Shown: one piece after another, positions 36,409 to 44,541 of the stretch
Layout: each line of letters opens with the position of its first letter
Position numbering within the stretch: the first letter of the stretch is position 1
Source: Klenkia marina
Lineage (GTDB): Bacteria; Actinomycetota; Actinomycetes; Mycobacteriales; Geodermatophilaceae
Assembly (NCBI RefSeq): GCF_900101025.1
Contig: NZ_FMUH01000005.1
Span: 186,001-250,000, forward strand
DNA: 64,000 nt
Direction: 5' to 3'
The notes under the pieces: model-generated
What the model saw: the letters and a program-made list of their open reading frames with translations, nothing else
Told to the model about the DNA's origin: nothing
The model's database searches: none
Made by a program: the position numbers and the translations under genes

Positions 36409-37866
36409 TCAGTGCTCCTCGGTGGCGCGGGAGTCGGTGAGCGACAGCGCGCCGTACACGGCGACCACGCCGACGATCCCGGCCAGCAGCAGGTAGGTGA
36501 GCCGCTCCCCGCCGAAGAAGGACTGCACGAGGTCGGCCGACCACGTGCCGGCGGGCAGGCTCGAGGTCACCAGTGCCGCGATCATGGTGCCGACGACCGC
36601 GGTGCCCAGGCTGGAGCCGACCTCCTGGGCGGTGTCGTTGAGCGCGGCACCCATCGAGGTGCGGTTGGCCGGCATCGCCTCGACGAGGGCGACGGCGCAG
36701 ACGGTCATGATCGTGCGCAGCCCCGTGGTGAGCACGACCATCGAGACGGCGATCGCGAGGTAGCCGTGCTCGACGCCCCAGGCCATGCCGAGCAGCGAGA
36801 CCACCAGCAGCCCGGCGGCGACCAGGCAGGCGATGCGGTGGCCGAAGCGCGATGCCAGCCACTCGGCGACCGGGGTGGCGGCGAGCATCGTGACGATCAG
36901 CGGCAGGTTGGCCAGCCCGGCCCTGACCGGGCTCCACCCGTAGGCGTACTGGAAGTGCAGGATCAGGCCGAACATGACGCTGGCCATCGTGATGGCGGCC
37001 GCCATCTGGGTGATGGCCGCGCCGCGCGCCGGGCCGGTGGCGAACAGGCGCAGGTCGAGCATCGGGGACGCCGTCGACCGCTCGTGCCGCACGAACCAGG
37101 TGCCGGCCAGGACGGCGCCCAGGGCCGAGCCCAGGGTAACCGGCGACAGCCAGCCGTGCTCGACGCCGCTGGTCAGCGCGTAGCAGCCGAGGCCGATCGC
37201 GGCGATCGTGAGCACGGCGCCGGGCAGGTCCAGCGGGTCGGAGGTGAGGTCCTCGCGCCGGTCGGCCGGCAAGCCCAGCCGGACCCCGAGCCACGCCACG
37301 AGCGCGATGGGCGCATTCACCAGCAGCAACCAGGTCCAGTGGACGTGGGCCAGGGCGGTGCCGCCGAGCAGCGGGCCGAGCACGAAGCCGGACATGCCCA
37401 CGACCATCACGACGCTGATGGCACGCATGCGCAGCTTCTCGTCGTCGAACAGCCGGAAGATCAACGACATGGTCACCGGGGCCATGGCCGCCGCGGCGAG
37501 GCCGAGGGCCGCCCGCAGCGCCACCAGCTCGCCCGTCGTCCCCACGAGGACCACGGCCAGGCTGATGGTCCCGAAGGCGGCCAGCCCGGTCAGCAGGACC
37601 CGCCGCCGGCCGAGCCGGTCGGCGGCCGACCCGGCGGTGAGCAGCAGGCCGCCGAAGGTCAGGGAGTAGGCGCCGGTGACCCACTGCAGCGCGGTCGTGC
37701 CGCTGCCGAGGTCCCGGCCGATCGTCGGCAGCGCGATGCTCAGCAGCGTGTTGTCGACCATCTCGACGAAGAAGGCCAGGCAGAGCGCGGCGAGGGGGAA
37801 GGCGGCCGAGCGCAGCGACCGGTGGGTCGGTGCGGCGGGCGCCGGACGGGTGTTCGTGGTGGACAT
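36409..37866 (-). CDS. DHA2-type MFS drug exporter
   Basis: 485-residue major facilitator of the 14-helix DHA2 (EmrB/QacA) type. Motif A is in GSAADRLGRRRVLLTG, the family-typical start is LCLAFFVEMVDNTLLSIALPTIGRDLG (helix 1 with conserved Asp), and motif C lies around VGMSGFVLGPLLGG. Expected to export hydrophobic cations, dyes or antibiotics with proton exchange; the real substrate is unknown. It is divergent from a TetR regulator with two operators in the 81-base gap, so expression should be induced by a ligand of that repressor. Confidence 0.93.
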   Translation of the reverse strand: MSTTNTRPAPAAPTHRSLRSAAFPLAALCLAFFVEMVDNTLLSIALPTIGRDLGSGTTALQWVTGAYSLTFGGLLLTAGSAADRLGRRRVLLTGLAAFGTISLAVVLVGTTGELVALRAALGLAAAAMAPVTMSLIFRLFDDEKLRMRAISVVMVVGMSGFVLGPLLGGTALAHVHWTWLLLVNAPIALVAWLGVRLGLPADRREDLTSDPLDLPGAVLTIAAIGLGCYALTSGVEHGWLSPVTLGSALGAVLAGTWFVRHERSTASPMLDLRLFATGPARGAAITQMAAAITMASVMFGLILHFQYAYGWSPVRAGLANLPLIVTMLAATPVAEWLASRFGHRIACLVAAGLLVVSLLGMAWGVEHGYLAIAVSMVVLTTGLRTIMTVCAVALVEAMPANRTSMGAALNDTAQEVGSSLGTAVVGTMIAALVTSSLPAGTWSADLVQSFFGGERLTYLLLAGIVGVVAVYGALSLTDSRATEEH

Positions 37867-37882
37867 GCCACACCTCCGGGGT

Positions 37883-37899
37883 ATCGAACGGCGTTCGAT
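37883..37899. promoter_or_regulatory. TetR operator 1
   Basis: ATCGAACGGCGTTCGAT is a perfect 17-base palindrome around a central G, 17 bases upstream of the exporter start. It is repeated nearly unchanged at 37920-37936. Confidence 0.85.
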
Positions 37900-37919
37900 C
37901 CTCGAACGCTGGCCGAACC

Positions 37920-37936
37920 ATAGAACGCCGTTCGAT
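37920..37936. promoter_or_regulatory. TetR operator 2
   Basis: ATAGAACGCCGTTCGAT, read on the other strand, equals operator 1 at 16 of 17 positions. It ends 11 bases before the tetR ATG, so it overlaps that promoter. A further half-site, TCGAACG, lies between the two (37902-37908). Confidence 0.85.
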
Positions 37937-37947
37937 AGAGTGCAAGC

Positions 37948-38670
37948 ATGAGCGAACGCACCGACGCACCCGCCCGCCCCGCTCGCGGCCGGCGCCGGAT
38001 GGCCCACTCCCTGGAGGCCGTGCTCGCCGAGGCCATCGCCCTGCTGGACGAGGCGGGCGAGTCGGCGCTGACGTTCCGGGCCCTGGCGGCCCGGCTCGGC
38101 GGCGGAGCGGCCAGCATCTACTGGTACGTCTCGAACCGGGACGAGCTGATCGACCGGGCCACCGACGAGGTCATGGGTCGGCTGCTCGACGACACCGCCG
38201 ACCTCACCGACGGCCCCGACCCGGTCGCGAACCTGCGCGACCTCTCGCTGGCCCTGTTCGAGGAGATGCGCCGGCGCCCGTGGTTCGGCTCCTACATGCT
38301 GCGCAACACCGGCCAGCAGCCGAACTCGATGCTCATGTTCGACCGCATCGGCCAGCAGCTCATGCGCCTGGACCTGACGCCCAAGCAGCAGTTCCACGCC
38401 GCGTCGTCGCTGGTCAGCTACATCGTCGGGGTGGCCATGGACATGGCACAGCCGCCGCCGAAGGAGTTCCTGGACAGCGGCATGCAGCCCGCCGAGTTCC
38501 TCGCCTCCTACGCCGACCGGTGGCGGGCACTGGACCCCGTCGACCACCCGTTCGCCCACCACGTCGCCGACGAGTTCGCCGTCCACGACGACGAGGACGT
38601 CTTCCGCTCCGGGCTCGACCTCCTGCTCGCCGGCGTCCAGGTGCAGGCCCGAGGACACGGTCGCGACTGA
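37948..38670 (+). CDS. TetR family repressor
   Basis: 240-residue TetR-type regulator. N-terminal helix-turn-helix at about 25-65 (EAIALLDEAGESALTFRALA then GGGAASIYWYVSNRDELI), C-terminal ligand/dimer domain of the TetR_C type. It is divergently transcribed from a DHA2 exporter and two copies of the same palindrome fill the gap, the classic layout of an autoregulated efflux switch. The tetR ATG lies so close to operator 2 and lacks a clear Shine-Dalgarno, so a leaderless message is possible. Confidence 0.93.
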   Translation: MSERTDAPARPARGRRRMAHSLEAVLAEAIALLDEAGESALTFRALAARLGGGAASIYWYVSNRDELIDRATDEVMGRLLDDTADLTDGPDPVANLRDLSLALFEEMRRRPWFGSYMLRNTGQQPNSMLMFDRIGQQLMRLDLTPKQQFHAASSLVSYIVGVAMDMAQPPPKEFLDSGMQPAEFLASYADRWRALDPVDHPFAHHVADEFAVHDDEDVFRSGLDLLLAGVQVQARGHGRD

Positions 38671-38712
38671 TCCCGCCGCGCCGTCCGGACGGCGGCCTGG
38701 TTGGGTCCACCC

Positions 38713-39867
38713 GTGACCTCGCAGCCCCGCCCGCGGTGGGACGTCGTCGTCGCCGGGTCCGGGCCGGCGGGGCTGGCGGTGGCCGCGGCCTGCGCCGACC
38801 GGGGCCTGGCGACCGTGGTCGTGGCGCCCGCCACCGGTCCGTGGGCGCACACCTACGGGATGTGGGCCGACGAGCTGGCCGACGCCGAGGTGGCGCTCCT
38901 CGGCGGTGCCCGGGCGGGCGTCCGGTACCCGACCACGCTGGTGCGCACGGGCGCCGGGGACCACGACCTCGGCCGGGCCTACGCGCGGCTGGACAACGGG
39001 TCGGTGCACGCGGCGCTGCTCGACCGGCTCCGCGCCGGCGGAGGCGAGGTCGTCACCGGCACCGTCGAGCAGGTGCTGGACGGGCGGACGGCGGCGCTGG
39101 CCGACGGCACCCGGCTGCACGGCACGCTGGTGGTCGATGCGCGGGGCGGCGGGCCGGCCACCGCGCAGCAACGGGCGTGGGGGGAGCGGGTCCCCGGCCC
39201 GGTGCCCGACGTCGTCCCCGAGGGCGGCGCCCTGCTCATGGACTGGACGGCGCTGCGTGACCCGGCCGACCCGCAGCCGCCGGCGTTCCTCTACGGCATG
39301 GGTCTGGACGACGGCACCGTGCTGCTGGAGGCCACGTCCCTCGCCGCACGCCCCCCTGTGCCGCTGCCTGCGCTGCGCGACCGGCTGCACGCCCACCTCG
39401 CCCGGCACGGCCTGCGCAGCCTCGGGGAGCCGGAGAAGGTGGCCATCCCGCTGGACGCCACCGCGGCCGGCACGGGCGCGCCCGTGGGGGCGGCGGCCGG
39501 GCTCGTGCACCCGGCGACCGGCTACAGCGTCGCCACGTCGCTGCGGCTGGGCCCGGTGGTCGCCGACGCCGTCGTGGGCGGGGCGGGGCCGGCCGAGGTG
39601 CGGTCACTGGTGCGGTCCCGCCGGCGCCGGGCCACCCTGGCGCTGCTCGGCCTGGGGAGGGAGGTGCTGCTCGACCTCGACGAGGAGCAGACCGACACCT
39701 TCTTCCGCGCCTTCTTCACCCTCCCGGCGCGGTCGTGGGCGACCTACCTCGCCGTCGACAGCTCCCCCGCCGCCGTGGCCGCCACGATGCTGCGCGTGGC
39801 CGCCGCCCTGCCGGCCCCGGGCCGGCGCGCCCTGCTGACCGCGGTGGTGCGGGCGCTGCGGCGGTAG
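38713..39867 (+). CDS. Lycopene cyclase (CrtY/CrtL-type flavoprotein)
   Basis: 384-residue FAD-dependent protein. Dinucleotide-binding motif VVVAGSGPAGLAVAAACADRG (about 12-32), then ARLDNGSVHAALLDRL, LLMDWTALRD, and LLEATSLAARPPVPLPALRDRL, the CrtL-type cyclase block, with IPLDATAAGTGAPVGAAAGLVHPATGYS in the C-terminal half. Members fold lycopene ends into beta-rings in carotenoid synthesis at the membrane. No other crt gene is in the window, so it is an orphan locus. GTG start; a TTG 12 bases upstream is in frame. Confidence 0.87.
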   Translation: MTSQPRPRWDVVVAGSGPAGLAVAAACADRGLATVVVAPATGPWAHTYGMWADELADAEVALLGGARAGVRYPTTLVRTGAGDHDLGRAYARLDNGSVHAALLDRLRAGGGEVVTGTVEQVLDGRTAALADGTRLHGTLVVDARGGGPATAQQRAWGERVPGPVPDVVPEGGALLMDWTALRDPADPQPPAFLYGMGLDDGTVLLEATSLAARPPVPLPALRDRLHAHLARHGLRSLGEPEKVAIPLDATAAGTGAPVGAAAGLVHPATGYSVATSLRLGPVVADAVVGGAGPAEVRSLVRSRRRRATLALLGLGREVLLDLDEEQTDTFFRAFFTLPARSWATYLAVDSSPAAVAATMLRVAAALPAPGRRALLTAVVRALRR

Positions 39868-39906
39868 GTCGACCGGCATGCCGTCGGTGCGTGCGAGGCT
39901 CGGCGT

Positions 39907-40566
39907 GTGTTCGTCACCCTCGACCTGTTCAGCGCCCTGGTGGACAGCCGTGCGGGCGCCGCGCCGGTGCTGGCCGACCTGGCCCCCGAAGCCGTCGACG
40001 GCGCGCTGCTGTACGACGAGTGGGACACCCGGTCCAAGGCGACCCAGCGCGACCGCACCGACTGGGTGCCCTTCGCCGAGCACTGCCGCGCGGCGCTGGC
40101 CGCCACCTGGTCGACGCACGGCTGGCCGACCGACGACAGCGTCGCGCTCACCGACCGGTTGCTCGCGTCGCTGCCGGACTGGCCGCTGTGGCCCGACGTC
40201 GCCGACGCCCTGCCCCGGCTCTCGGCCACCCACCGGGTGGGCGTGCTCTCCAACGTCGACGACGACCTGCTCGCCCGCACCCGGGTCGCGCCGCTGGTGG
40301 CCGAGGCCGACCGGCTGACCAGCCAGCGGCTGCGGGCCTACAAGCCGGCGCCCGCGCTCTACCGACGGGCGGTCGGGGCCGGCGTCGACGTCCACGTGCC
40401 CGCCTCGGCCCGCGACACCCGCGGGGCCCTGGAGGCCGGTCTCCTCGTGGTCCGGGTGGCCCGTCCCGGGCACCGGGTGGACCCCGCCGGCCCGCGCCCC
40501 GCGCACGTGGTCACCGACCTGCACGACCTGCCGGCCGTCCTGGAGTCCCTCGACGTGGAGGCGTGA
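39907..40566 (+). CDS. HAD superfamily hydrolase (haloacid dehalogenase-like)
   Basis: 219-residue HAD protein. Motif I is TLDLFSALVDS with the nucleophilic Asp, motif II the Ser in VLSNVDDD, motif III the Lys in RAYKPAPAL. The C-terminal motif resembles type II haloacid dehalogenases (HVPASARDTRGALEAGL). Substrate unknown; a phosphatase role is as likely as dehalogenation. GTG start. Located between lycopene cyclase and the GntR gene, no operon evidence beyond a 39-base gap. Confidence 0.88.
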   Translation: MFVTLDLFSALVDSRAGAAPVLADLAPEAVDGALLYDEWDTRSKATQRDRTDWVPFAEHCRAALAATWSTHGWPTDDSVALTDRLLASLPDWPLWPDVADALPRLSATHRVGVLSNVDDDLLARTRVAPLVAEADRLTSQRLRAYKPAPALYRRAVGAGVDVHVPASARDTRGALEAGLLVVRVARPGHRVDPAGPRPAHVVTDLHDLPAVLESLDVEA

Positions 40567-40608
40567 CCGGGGTCGGGTGGCGGGCTCGCGCGCGCCAAGC
40601 CCGGGCGG

Positions 40609-41262
40609 TCAGCCGCGGGCGGCCAGGATCAGCGCCGTGCTGTGCCCGAGGTGCTCGCGCACGGCGGCCGCGCCACGTCGCTGCACGTCGTCGAGGTAGG
40701 CGGTGTGCTCGGCGGCCAGCGCCGCGACGTCGTAGGCAGGCCGCACGTGCACCAGGAGCAGCAGCACCTCCGAGTGCAGCCGCGCGTAGACCTGGGAGAT
40801 TCGCGGGCTGCCCGCCGCGGACACCAGCGCGAGGTGCACCTGCGCGTGCGCGGTGGCCACGGCGGGCCAGTCGTCCGCCGGAGCGGCGGCGAGCGCCTCG
40901 ACCGCGGCCCGGGCCGGAGCGAGCACGTCGCCGGGCCACGCGGTGCCGTGCTCGGACTGCAGCAACCGCACCGCCTCGCCCTCGAGCGCCCCGCGCAGCT
41001 GCTGCAGGGCGACGACGTCGTCGTCGGCGAACGCGGTCACCCGGACCCCGCGGTACGCCTCGGCCACCACCAGCCGCTCCTCGGCCAGCCGGGCGAGCGC
41101 GGCGCGCACCGTGTGCCGGGACGCCCCGGTGCTCGCGGCGAGGTCCTCCTCGCGCAGTGCGGAGCCGGGGCCGAGCTCACCGGTGAGCACCTGCCGGCGG
41201 AGGCGTTCGGTCAGCCGGGTGGTCGCGGTCGGCCCCGGCGCCGCCTCACGCCGCCGCGGCAC
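40609..41262 (-). CDS. GntR/FadR-type regulator (FCD domain)
   Basis: 217-residue regulator. Winged helix at about 10-75 (TERLRRQVLTGELGPGSALR, then HTVRAALARLAEERLV), followed by an all-helical FCD ligand domain with metal/ligand-type residues (HAQVHLALVSAAGSPRI, HSEVLLLL). Its GTG start overlaps the 3' end of the EamA transporter gene by 17 bases, so it is the second gene of that operon. A perfect TTGT-type palindrome upstream of EamA is its likely operator (autoregulation). Confidence 0.92.
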   Translation of the reverse strand: MPRRREAAPGPTATTRLTERLRRQVLTGELGPGSALREEDLAASTGASRHTVRAALARLAEERLVVAEAYRGVRVTAFADDDVVALQQLRGALEGEAVRLLQSEHGTAWPGDVLAPARAAVEALAAAPADDWPAVATAHAQVHLALVSAAGSPRISQVYARLHSEVLLLLVHVRPAYDVAALAAEHTAYLDDVQRRGAAAVREHLGHSTALILAARG

Positions 41263-42151
41263 CGGCCACCGCCCCCGCGCGCCGCCGACGGGTCGTGAGG
41301 ACGGCGATCCCCAGCCCGAGCACCAGCACCCCGGCCACCGCGGCGGGCGCCAACCGCTCGCCGAGCACACCGACCCCCAGCAGCGCCGCGCACAACGGCT
41401 CGGCCAGCGTGAGGGTGGCGACGGTCGTGGCCGGAAGCCGGGCCAACCCGTAGCCGAACAGCAGGTACGCGACGGTGGTGGTGACCACGCCGAGCCAGAG
41501 CGTCAGCACCAGCCCGTCGACGGTGAGCAGCCCGCCCGCCCCGACGAGCAGCAGCAGCGGGAGCGCCGCGCCGGCCGCGGAGCCGAAGACCGCCCCGACC
41601 GCGGATCCCGACGCCCAGCCGCGGTCGAGCAGCTCCTTCACCGCGACCGCGTAGAGGGCGTACGAGGCACCGGCCGCCACCGACCAGAGCACCCCGCCGC
41701 GGAACGAACCCCCGCCGGACCCGACGGCCACCAGCGCGAGCCCCACCAGCGCCAGGGCGGTCGCGGTCCACCAGCGGCGCTCGGGCCGGCGCGCCCGCAG
41801 CCCGGCGTCGAGCACACCGGTCACCACCGGCGCCGAGCCGAGCGCGACGACCGTGCCGATCGCCACGCCGTTCGTCGTCGTCCCGGCGAAGAACGTCGGC
41901 TGGTAGGCCAGCACCCCGGCCGCTCCCCCGGCCACCACCCACCCGGTGGGCACGCGGGCCAGCGCCCCGGTCCCGGGGACGCCGGTCGGGCGGGGGCCCC
42001 GCAGGACGCAGAACGCCAGCAGCCCGCCGCCGAGCACGATGCGGGCCAGGCCCACCACCGTGGGCGAGGCGTCCACGTCGAGGAGGGCCTGCGCCGTCCC
42101 CGTCGTGCCGAAGCAGACCGCGGCGAGCAGGACGGCGACCACGGCTCTCAC
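41246..42151 (-). CDS. EamA family (DMT) transporter
   Basis: 301-residue inner-membrane permease with about ten helices in two EamA repeats (VVAVLLAAVCFGTTGTAQALL ... and GGVLWSVAAGASYALYAVAVKELLDRG ...). Family members export amino acids or other small metabolites. The GTG start is eight bases downstream of a GntR-type palindrome, with no clear ribosome-binding site, so a leaderless transcript is likely. Followed and overlapped by the GntR regulator gene, so the regulator probably responds to the exported compound. Confidence 0.92.
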   Translation of the reverse strand: MRAVVAVLLAAVCFGTTGTAQALLDVDASPTVVGLARIVLGGGLLAFCVLRGPRPTGVPGTGALARVPTGWVVAGGAAGVLAYQPTFFAGTTTNGVAIGTVVALGSAPVVTGVLDAGLRARRPERRWWTATALALVGLALVAVGSGGGSFRGGVLWSVAAGASYALYAVAVKELLDRGWASGSAVGAVFGSAAGAALPLLLLVGAGGLLTVDGLVLTLWLGVVTTTVAYLLFGYGLARLPATTVATLTLAEPLCAALLGVGVLGERLAPAAVAGVLVLGLGIAVLTTRRRRAGAVAGAAAA

Positions 42152-42158
42152 GCCGCAG

Positions 42159-42171
42159 ATTGTTGCACAAT
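42159..42171. promoter_or_regulatory. GntR-type operator upstream of EamA
   Basis: ATTGTTGCACAAT is a palindrome of 5-bp arms around TGC, matching the TTGTnnnACAA form bound by FCD-type GntR regulators. It lies eight bases before the EamA GTG and 12 bases after the nei stop, in a 31-base gap. Confidence 0.75.
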
Positions 42172-42182
42172 GTTCCCGGCGG

Positions 42183-42989
42183 TCAGGTCTGGCAGCGGGG
42201 GCACCACCAGGTGTGCCGCACACCCGGGTCGTTGGGGACCTCCGGGGAGAACTCCAGCTTGGTGCCGCAGCGCCGGCACGGTTCGCCGGTGCGGCCGTAG
42301 ACGTAGTACCGCTCCCCCGGCCGCGTGTTGCCGGTGGTCACGCGTCCGGGCCCGCCCGGCTGGACCGCGAAGCGCATGGCCCGCACGGCGAGGCGGACCA
42401 GCGGCTCGACCTCGACCTGCCCGACCGGGGTCAGCGGCAGGTGACCGCGCAGGAAGGCCAGCTCGTTGACCCACACGTTGCCGAGGCCCAGCACCAGCCG
42501 CTGGTCCAGCAACGCCGACACCAGCGGCCGGTCGGGCTGGGACTCCAGGTTCGCGGTGGCCCGCGCGATGATCTCGGGCACCGGCAGGGCGTCGTCGAGC
42601 AGGTCGGGGCCCAGGTGGCCGATCACGGTGTGCTCGGCGTCGGTGGGCAGCAGCTCGACCACCGGGAGTCGCAGACCGATGGCGGTGGGGCCGCTGGTGG
42701 CCAGCACCAGGCGGGCGTCGCCCATCAGGCGGCGCGGGAGCAGCTTGCCGTGGCCGACGACCTTCCACTCACCGTCCATCTCGAGGTGGGTGTGCAGCGT
42801 GATGGCCTGCCCGGCGAGGTCGAACCGGGTGAGCATGTGCTTGCCGCGCGGGACCAGCGACAGCACCCGCGCGCCGGCGAGGTCGGACGTCGCGAAGCGG
42901 GGGACGCGGAAGTCGCTGCTCTCGACCTGGGTGCCCACGAGCACCTGCAGCCGCCGGGCGAGCCGGTAGATCGTGTCACCTTCGGGCAT
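42183..42989 (-). CDS. Endonuclease VIII-type DNA glycosylase (Fpg/Nei)
   Basis: 268-residue base-excision repair glycosylase/AP lyase. Pro2-Glu3 at the N-terminus (MPEGDTIYRLARRLQ) are the catalytic Schiff-base pair. The H2TH region includes DQRLVLGLGNVWVNELAFL, and the C-terminal zinc finger is CRRCGTKLEF ... WWCPRCQ. The MPEGDTI start is the Nei rather than Fpg (MPELPEV) form; mycobacterial Nei2 is closest in style. It removes oxidised pyrimidines. It is upstream of eamA on the same strand but separated by the operator. Confidence 0.94.
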   Translation of the reverse strand: MPEGDTIYRLARRLQVLVGTQVESSDFRVPRFATSDLAGARVLSLVPRGKHMLTRFDLAGQAITLHTHLEMDGEWKVVGHGKLLPRRLMGDARLVLATSGPTAIGLRLPVVELLPTDAEHTVIGHLGPDLLDDALPVPEIIARATANLESQPDRPLVSALLDQRLVLGLGNVWVNELAFLRGHLPLTPVGQVEVEPLVRLAVRAMRFAVQPGGPGRVTTGNTRPGERYYVYGRTGEPCRRCGTKLEFSPEVPNDPGVRHTWWCPRCQT

Positions 42990-43114
42990 GAGGACCCCAC
43001 CGTAGCCGCGGGTGCCCGCACAGGGCGCGCCCAGGAACGGTTGCCCGGCACCGTTCGTTGCCGCGTCGACGGCGCCCGGCGCCGTCGGTCCGAGACCCCC
43101 GAGCAGGAAGAGCC

Positions 43115-43171
43115 ATGCCCGACAGCCACAGACCCCGGCCCGCCGACCACCCCAGCGGGCCCCGCCGGTGA
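43115..43171 (+). CDS. Possible 18-codon leader peptide before the CNNM gene
   Basis: ATG with an AGGAAG ribosome-binding sequence four bases upstream opens an 18-codon frame (MPDSHRPRPADHPSGPRR) whose TGA overlaps the GTG start of the CNNM gene as GTGA. The overlap is the same kind used for coupling elsewhere in this window. The peptide is rich in Pro and Arg, residues that can stall ribosomes. It is too short to judge by codon usage. Confidence 0.5.
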   Translation: MPDSHRPRPADHPSGPRR

Positions 43172-44541
43172 CCGCCGCCGTCCTCTCGCTCCTGCTCGGC
43201 GTCGTGGTGGTGGTGGGCATCACGGCCGTCACCGGCTACTTCGTGGCCCAGGAGTTCGCGTACATGTCGGTGGACCGCTCCCGGCTGGGAGCGCGGGCCG
43301 AGGCCGGCGACGGGGCCGCGAGACGCGCCCTGCAGGTCACCCGGCGCACCTCGTTCATGCTCTCCGGCGCCCAGCTGGGCATCACCGTCACCGGGCTGCT
43401 GGTGGGCTACACGGCCGAGCCGCTGATCGGGCAGAGCATCGGCACCCTGCTGGGCGGGGTCGGCGTCCCGACCGCGGTCGGCGTGGGCATCGGCGCCGTC
43501 GCCGCGCTGCTGCTGTCCACGCTGGTGCAGATGCTGCTCGGTGAGCTGTTCCCGAAGAACCTGGCCATCGCCCGGCCCGAGCCGGTGTCGCGCTGGCTGG
43601 CCACCTCGACCGTGGTCTACCTGAAGGTGTTCGGCTGGCTCATCTGGTTCTTCGACCAGTCCTCGAACCTGCTGCTGCGGGCGCTGCGCATCGAGCCGGT
43701 CCACGACGTCGAGCACTCGGCCACAGCGCGCGACCTGGACAGCATCGTCGAGGACTCCCGCGCCAGCGGTGACCTGCCGGCCGAGCTGTCGGTGCTGCTG
43801 GACCGCATCATCGACTTCCCCGAGCAGGACGCCGAGCACGCGATGATCCCCCGGCACCGGGTCGGCACCGTCAGCGACACCCTCACCGTCGGCGAGCTGC
43901 GCGAGGTCATGGCCACCGGGCACTCGCGCTACCCCGTGCTGACCGCCGCCGACGAGATCGCCGGCGTGGTGCACCTGCAGGACCTGCTCACCACCACCGC
44001 GGACGACGACGCCCCGGTGCGCACCATCGCCCGCCCGGCCCTGGTCGTCTCCCACCTCACGGCGCTCCCGGCCGTGCTCGCCGAGCTGGCCGGCACCGGC
44101 AACCAGCTGGCTTGCGTGGTCGACGAGTACGGCGTGCTGGCCGGCGTCGTCACCGTCGAGGACCTCGCCGAGGAACTGGTCGGCGAGATCGACGACGAGC
44201 ACGACCCCGGCCCGGCCCCGCTGCCGGTCGCGGCCGGCAGCAGCTGGGAGGTGGCCGGCGAGGCACCGGTCGACGAGGTCGAGCGCGCGGTGGGCACCGA
44301 CCTGCCGCGCGGGGACTACGAGACGGTCGCCGGCCTGGTCATCGCCGCGCACGGCGGCCTGCCCGACGCCGGTGACCGCGTGCGGATCGAGCTGCCACCC
44401 GACCCGGCCGAGCTGGTGCACGACGACGAGCCCGCCGTGCGGCACGCGGAGGTCGAGGTGCTCGAGGTCGAGCGGCACGTGCCCTCCCGGGTGCGCGTCC
44501 ACCTGCCCGCCGCCCCTGACTCCCTGGAGGAGGCCCGATGA
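43168..44541 (+). CDS. CNNM/CBS-domain transporter-like protein 1 (HlyC/CorC family)
   Basis: 457-residue membrane protein with an N-terminal CNNM domain of about four hydrophobic segments (VLSLLLGVVVVVGITAVTGY, AQLGITVTGLLVGY, ALLLSTLVQMLLGELFPKNLA). Two CBS repeats follow (MIPRHRVGTVSDTLTVGELR; NQLACVVDEYGVLAGVVTVED), then a C-terminal CorC_HlyC domain (VEDLAEELVGEIDDEHD onward). Family members are implicated in Mg2+ or Co2+ efflux and metal homeostasis. GTG start overlaps a possible leader ORF; its stop overlaps the ATG of a second CNNM gene, so they likely act as a pair. Confidence 0.92.
   Translation: MTAAVLSLLLGVVVVVGITAVTGYFVAQEFAYMSVDRSRLGARAEAGDGAARRALQVTRRTSFMLSGAQLGITVTGLLVGYTAEPLIGQSIGTLLGGVGVPTAVGVGIGAVAALLLSTLVQMLLGELFPKNLAIARPEPVSRWLATSTVVYLKVFGWLIWFFDQSSNLLLRALRIEPVHDVEHSATARDLDSIVEDSRASGDLPAELSVLLDRIIDFPEQDAEHAMIPRHRVGTVSDTLTVGELREVMATGHSRYPVLTAADEIAGVVHLQDLLTTTADDDAPVRTIARPALVVSHLTALPAVLAELAGTGNQLACVVDEYGVLAGVVTVEDLAEELVGEIDDEHDPGPAPLPVAAGSSWEVAGEAPVDEVERAVGTDLPRGDYETVAGLVIAAHGGLPDAGDRVRIELPPDPAELVHDDEPAVRHAEVEVLEVERHVPSRVRVHLPAAPDSLEEAR

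Noticed and set aside
36412-37923. 503-residue frame on the + strand opposite the DHA2 exporter
   Set aside because: Shadow frame rich in His, Gln, Asp and Gly; the exporter has all expected helices and motifs.
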